DNA from: Bugula neritina | Taxonomy: Eukaryota > Bryozoa > Gymnolaemata > Cheilostomatida > Bugulidae | Direction: 5' to 3' | Assembly (NCBI GenBank): GCA_964035545.1 | Contig: OZ037771.1 | Location: forward strand, 10,827,480 to 10,891,479 | DNA: 64,000 nucleotides | Shown: in pieces, positions 59,978 through 64,000 of the stretch | How the letters are laid out: every line of letters begins with the position of its first letter | Position numbering within the stretch: the stretch's first letter is position 1 | Notes under the pieces: model-generated | What the model saw: only the letters and a program-made list of their open reading frames with translations | What the model was told of the DNA's origin: nothing | Database searches by the model: none | Program-made: the position numbers and the translations under genes

Positions 59978-62900
59978 TTAGTTGTTTAAATTTGCCATCA
60001 TGATGTCGTATTGAACTCTATCAAACTCACAGAGACATCGTCCACTCTTCTCAACTGCCTTGTACAATCTGGAGCAGCTACAAACAAATAGTTGAAAACT
60101 TTATGTCCATCAATCATTTGATCAGATTGAAGAAGAGACAAGCTATATTTCAATTAGTCTTGCGTTAGAACTAAAGTTTGTGGCGTTAGAACTAAAGTTT
60201 GTGGCGTTAGAACTAAAGTTTGTGGCGTTAGAACTAAAGTTTGTGGCGTTAGAACTAAAGTTTGTGGCGTTAGAACTAAAGTTTGTGGCGTTAGAACTAA
60301 AGTTTGTGGCGTTAGAACTAAAGTTTGTGGCGCACAAATTCTATATAATCAAAATGATGCTGTTGAGCAAATATAAATAAAGATCTTTTATCATAACCAA
60401 TCGAAGTAAGTAAGGTCACATCAGTAAGGTCATATCAGTAAGTTCATACTGTATACACAACTTTGGGATAATGAACTTTTTGGCAGTCAAGGAACTTGGC
60501 TTTAGTTATCTAGTCACCTACTATCTGAAATTGGGGAAGTCACCTTAAATGTCCTTACATTTATCATCTGACTTATAATTAACTACCACAATATATCCTT
60601 ACTTTTTATGTGCACAGTAATCGGCAGTAGTTGTTTCAACAACACTTGGTGCAGCTACTGTGACTGGTGCTACTGGCCCTCCAGATCTTGCTGGATCCAC
60701 TTCACATCTAAAAAAGCACCAGTTAAATATATACTAGACTAGCTAATACATTGTAAGGCCTAACTGTCAGTCAGGCACTAAAATTTTGACATTTATTGAT
60801 GTCAACACAGCATAAGTAGACAGTTATAAAATTTTTGTATTTCTTGCTAATGACACCTTGCAAACATTGTTTTGCAGATTAACTTTTCTATAACTCAAAT
60901 TGTGCTTTTAAAACTTTCTGTATTTGTAAAATCTGCTATAACTAAGCATATGTTGTTAGCCTAAAAGTTTCAATGTTTGCCTTAACAGAACACAGTGATC
61001 ACAAGTTAGTTTTTGAAGATAACTGAGAGCAGAATAGAGTCACTCACTTGCAGTCTACCATGTTGTATCTGTATCCTGTTCCACAGTTCTGTATCGTAGA
61101 GCAACGACATGCACACAGTTCCTCATCCCATCTTTTGTTGAGTCCGCAATTTTGTTTGCCACTTTTGCACATACACTTACAGTCCCAGTCATCTATAAAA
61201 CATCAGAGGTTCCATGCATACCCACTAAGCTGTGCTAGAAGCAGAATGCAACATCAACACTCCGTAAAACTTTATATTTCAGCTTTCCTGCTCAGACTTA
61301 CCAAAGTAATGCATGCTGGGATTACAGTCAGCCTCTGTTATCTTGCACTGACATTCACAGGCTGTGTGCTCTTCCAGTTGAGCATAGTCTACACTCTCAA
61401 CAGGGTGGGCTTGTGATCCATCATACACATACTTCAGCACCTGGTATACAGTACACAACATTGTAATACCATTGTCTTATCTTACAGTAAACTACAGTAC
61501 AATATAATGATACACAGCTGTAAATAATAATTATATTATGCCCCAATATATAATATATTTAAGCTATAATTATTTATTAGCAAACTGGCAAACTGCACCA
61601 AACATGTTATAACAATGTGCTTGATTGAAATAAATATTTCAACTAAATGAAAAATTATTTAACAATCAAGTTGTGATTGCCTTATAAAAACATAAAACTG
61701 AGGTTTGCAAATAACTTAAAATGTTTTATAAAAGGAAACTAAATGGATCAGACTACTGTAAGATAAAAATGATTAAAGTGTTATAGATAAAACATGCAAA
61801 ACAGAGCCTATGATAAGCTATAACAGTTAAATTAAAGTAAACCATACCTGTATGATTTTTTCCTTCTTAGTTGTTGGTTTGCATGCTAAAGAAGGGTGTC
61901 CACAACAGCCCCCGCACTGTTTGAGCAAGACACAAGAGGGGTAGAGCAGCACATTGGTTCTATCGTTAGGTATAGTTACAACCTGCTCGTATGGATCACA
62001 CCCAGCATGGTTCACAGTAGCAGCTAGCTCTAAAGTATTCAACATCAAATCATAACTCCAAGTAATTCAATATAGAATAGAAATCTTATGAGACTTATGA
62101 ATTTTAAAATGGATAGCTTTCTAACGCTTTTGTGCTCAAATTGAGTTTATCAACTCAAGATTTTCTTCTACTGCGACTTGGCTCTCACACAACTAAACTC
62201 AAAAATAGTTAATAAAAAAAAAATTCTACTAAGCATCAGTAAAATGTGGTTTGTTACCTGATCGTTCAAAGTCTTTCACTGACATGCTCCCAAGATGTTT
62301 AATATTGCTGGCATTTGTGTCTGAAAAAAAAAATTAAATAAAGTATTTATAATTTGGTTACTTAAAACAAAGGACAGCTGTTATGCAGGTTGTTTGGTAG
62401 ATCAGTAAAAAATAGTGAAGATAACTCTAATTTTACTTTCAGATTTGTAGAGATTTAAAGTGAAGGCAGCTTTTAAGTTATTTTAGAATCACACCTTAAA
62501 GAGGTGCAATCATTAATAAACACATGCATGTGTGAGAGAACTAGCAAAACAGTTGTCGTTCCAGGGAGTTGTTAACTTTCACCCTGAAACAATATTTATA
62601 AACACACTTAATAATTTAGGCCATTGAACTATCCCTGTGAAGTGTTAGAAACTGATTATCCATGAGGTCAAAAGTTGACCTTGCAGAGGCAATTATTTTA
62701 TCAATTTGACATATTTAAGTTTTGCCAGTCAAATAAAATTTGCAAGGAATTAAACAAGAATTTGTTGAGCGTTAAAATAAGCATAGCTTTTTAGTAACAG
62801 GGAGAAAACTTTGCATTGGATATTCTATCTAACTCAACTAACAGCAACTCTTACAATATTTACTAAAGCACATTTAAGCATACTGAAGCACATTTAAGCA

Positions 62901-63185
62901 TACTGAAGCACATTTAAGCATACTGAAGCACATTAAAGCACACTAAAGCATACTAAAGCAGCACCCACACGACCGGCTGTTTAGTAGTTCAATGAATTCA
63001 CTGGTGGAATCACCGATCATATGCTGGTTACAGAGTTTCTAGTAATCATCTTTTAGATGCTTACCAAGTGGGATAGCAGTGTCCACCCCATTAATATCAA
63101 AGTCATCAAAGAACTTGTCTATGATAGCCTGGGGGTTCTTCACATTGGCAATGTAGCCTGTAGATCTGAGATAGGACAATGGGAT
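59978..63185 (-). CDS. PDGF/VEGF-like secreted growth factor B (5' end beyond the window)
   Basis: Seven minus-strand exons join in phase: 63185-63065, 62320-62258, 62029-61848, 61440-61302, 61192-61048, 60707-60603, 60077-59978 (TAA), giving about 284 residues. The signal-peptide exon must lie to the right of 64000, because the first visible exon starts in phase 0 like exon 2 of gene A. The cystine-knot core reads YPSCVLLKQCGGCC, so the Arg before the CGGCC block of the family signature is Gln here. CECQCKITEADC, CKCMCKSGKQNC, CACRC and a last CSRLYKAVEKSGRCLCEF parallel gene A exon by exon. All shared intron phases agree, which supports tandem duplication. The function inferred is ligand for a PVR/VEGFR-type receptor. 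A 21-bp minisatellite sits in the last intron. Confidence 0.9.
60160..60335. repeat. 21-bp minisatellite (GCGTTAGAACTAAAGTTTGTG)
   Basis: Eight to nine nearly identical copies lie in the last intron of VEGF-like gene B, 85 bases before the last exon. A 21-bp unit keeps one frame open on each strand (repeated ALELKFV or SNATNFS). In the gene's sense each unit contains ACTTTAG, an acceptor-like string. Confidence 0.95.
62862..62958. repeat. 20-bp tandem repeat (ACTGAAGCACATTTAAGCAT)
   Basis: Four to five copies of AAGCACATTTAAGCATACTG decay at the right end into shorter AAGCACACT and AAGCATACT units. They lie in an intron of VEGF-like gene B. Confidence 0.88.
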
Positions 63186-64000
63186 CTAAAGTGATACAGA
63201 CACTGTCATGCAACAACACACAAACAGCACACAGTAAAGCTAGAAGTTGGTTGCAGTAAAGGAGAAATTTGGCAAAGCCTGCTTTCTAAAAACAGTTGTG
63301 TTTTTAATTCTTAACCTTAGCTCCAAAAAGAAAATTCACAAAGATGATTAAAGAACTTGGGCTATTGAAATTTCTCTGTTGCCACACCTAAGCTTGCATG
63401 CAAGTCACAAGAAAGTCATGAAATATGAAACAAAGTCATAAATAGCCATTTAGATTACAATAGTAAGAATACTAGTGAGAGTTTTTCCCCAATCCAATTG
63501 CCCTGGGGAAACCTATATACCACAGGGAGGCTGATAGTCAAAAACATTTTTAATGCAGCTTTAGATTACAATTAGACAGAGCCAGCGTCTTATAGTTGAA
63601 AATGAAAATTTCTAATTGATTTCACTATACTTTGGTGGGGCATCTGGAGTGCTATTAATGCAGATGATGAAACAATATTTTGTTTTTGAAAGCTCATCAC
63701 TTTACCAAAGAAATCTGATCCATAAAGTTCAGAGGGTAACTGGTTGCAGCAGTAGAACTAAAAAGGCCCATTTTATAGTAATTAAAGGATGCCAAGCAGC
63801 TTAGTCATCCCACAGATATGTTTATTTTTCATCATTCATTGAGTAAAACAGGGAAAACAATATAACTAAACTCAGCTTTGCCATATGACTCACAGCTTGA
63901 ACTCACAAAAATGTTTTTTTACACCAAAACTGATTTGTAGTCAGAATTCCAGAAAATTCATAGATTGCAACATAATGCTGCAAATACTTTTCTGATAATG
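63186..64000. other. Probable first intron of VEGF-like gene B
   Basis: I find no minus-strand exon between the acceptor at 63186 and the window edge. By analogy with gene A, the signal-peptide exon should lie upstream. A-rich and T-rich tracts dominate. Confidence 0.5.

Noticed and set aside
60143-60380. Open frames with NATNFSS or ALELKFV repeats as a separate gene
   Set aside because: They come from a 21-bp tandem repeat in an intron. Kept only as a possible exonisation finding, not as a gene.

Overview
This is a eukaryotic nuclear window, almost certainly from an invertebrate bilaterian. It is AT-rich, genes are split into many short exons with GT/AG introns, and minisatellites, microsatellites, foldback elements and tRNA-derived SINE-like copies fill the introns. 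The animal-specific gene families (nose-resistant-to-fluoxetine acyltransferase, TBL1XR1, PDGF/VEGF-like factors) exclude plants and fungi. A lophotrochozoan is plausible, but the sequence alone does not prove it. All exon models are hand-built from splice sites, reading phase and family similarity.

Layout. 1-2807: noncoding, with a long palindrome and a possible degenerate mobile element. 2808-15866 (+): a 14-exon NRF-6-like acyltransferase-3 gene; its largest intron holds a 3.3-kb dead DNA transposon (8014-11333) with terminal inverted repeats and a perfect 5-bp target-site duplication. 17782-31819 (-): a long unrecognised gene for a basic, low-complexity, probably nuclear protein. Its C-terminus has two possible forms, because the TAA stop near 19853 overlaps a good 5' splice site and further same-strand exons lie at 17782-18998. 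33604-39873 (-): TBL1XR1/ebi-type corepressor subunit (LisH plus WD40), with a noncoding first exon near 42178. 42833-50286 (+): complete ATG3, the autophagy E2-like enzyme; TBL1XR1 and ATG3 are head-to-head. 52185-57662 (-): a complete secreted PDGF/VEGF-like factor with a cysteine-rich tail. 59978-63185 and beyond (-): a tandem paralogue whose signal-peptide exon lies outside the window.

The genes do not form one pathway, apart from the two growth-factor paralogues, which share every visible intron phase. The most interesting structural pattern is that several intronic minisatellites abut, and in three cases appear to be built from, the neighbouring exon-intron junction: the donor of an exon in the basic-protein gene, the donor of TBL1XR1 exon 4, and the acceptor of ATG3 exon 4. 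Each array therefore carries many copies of a splice site or its relatives. A decayed copy of a VEGF-like exon at 59070-59200 and a decayed copy of another at 56487-56590 show that this locus has repeatedly duplicated exons.
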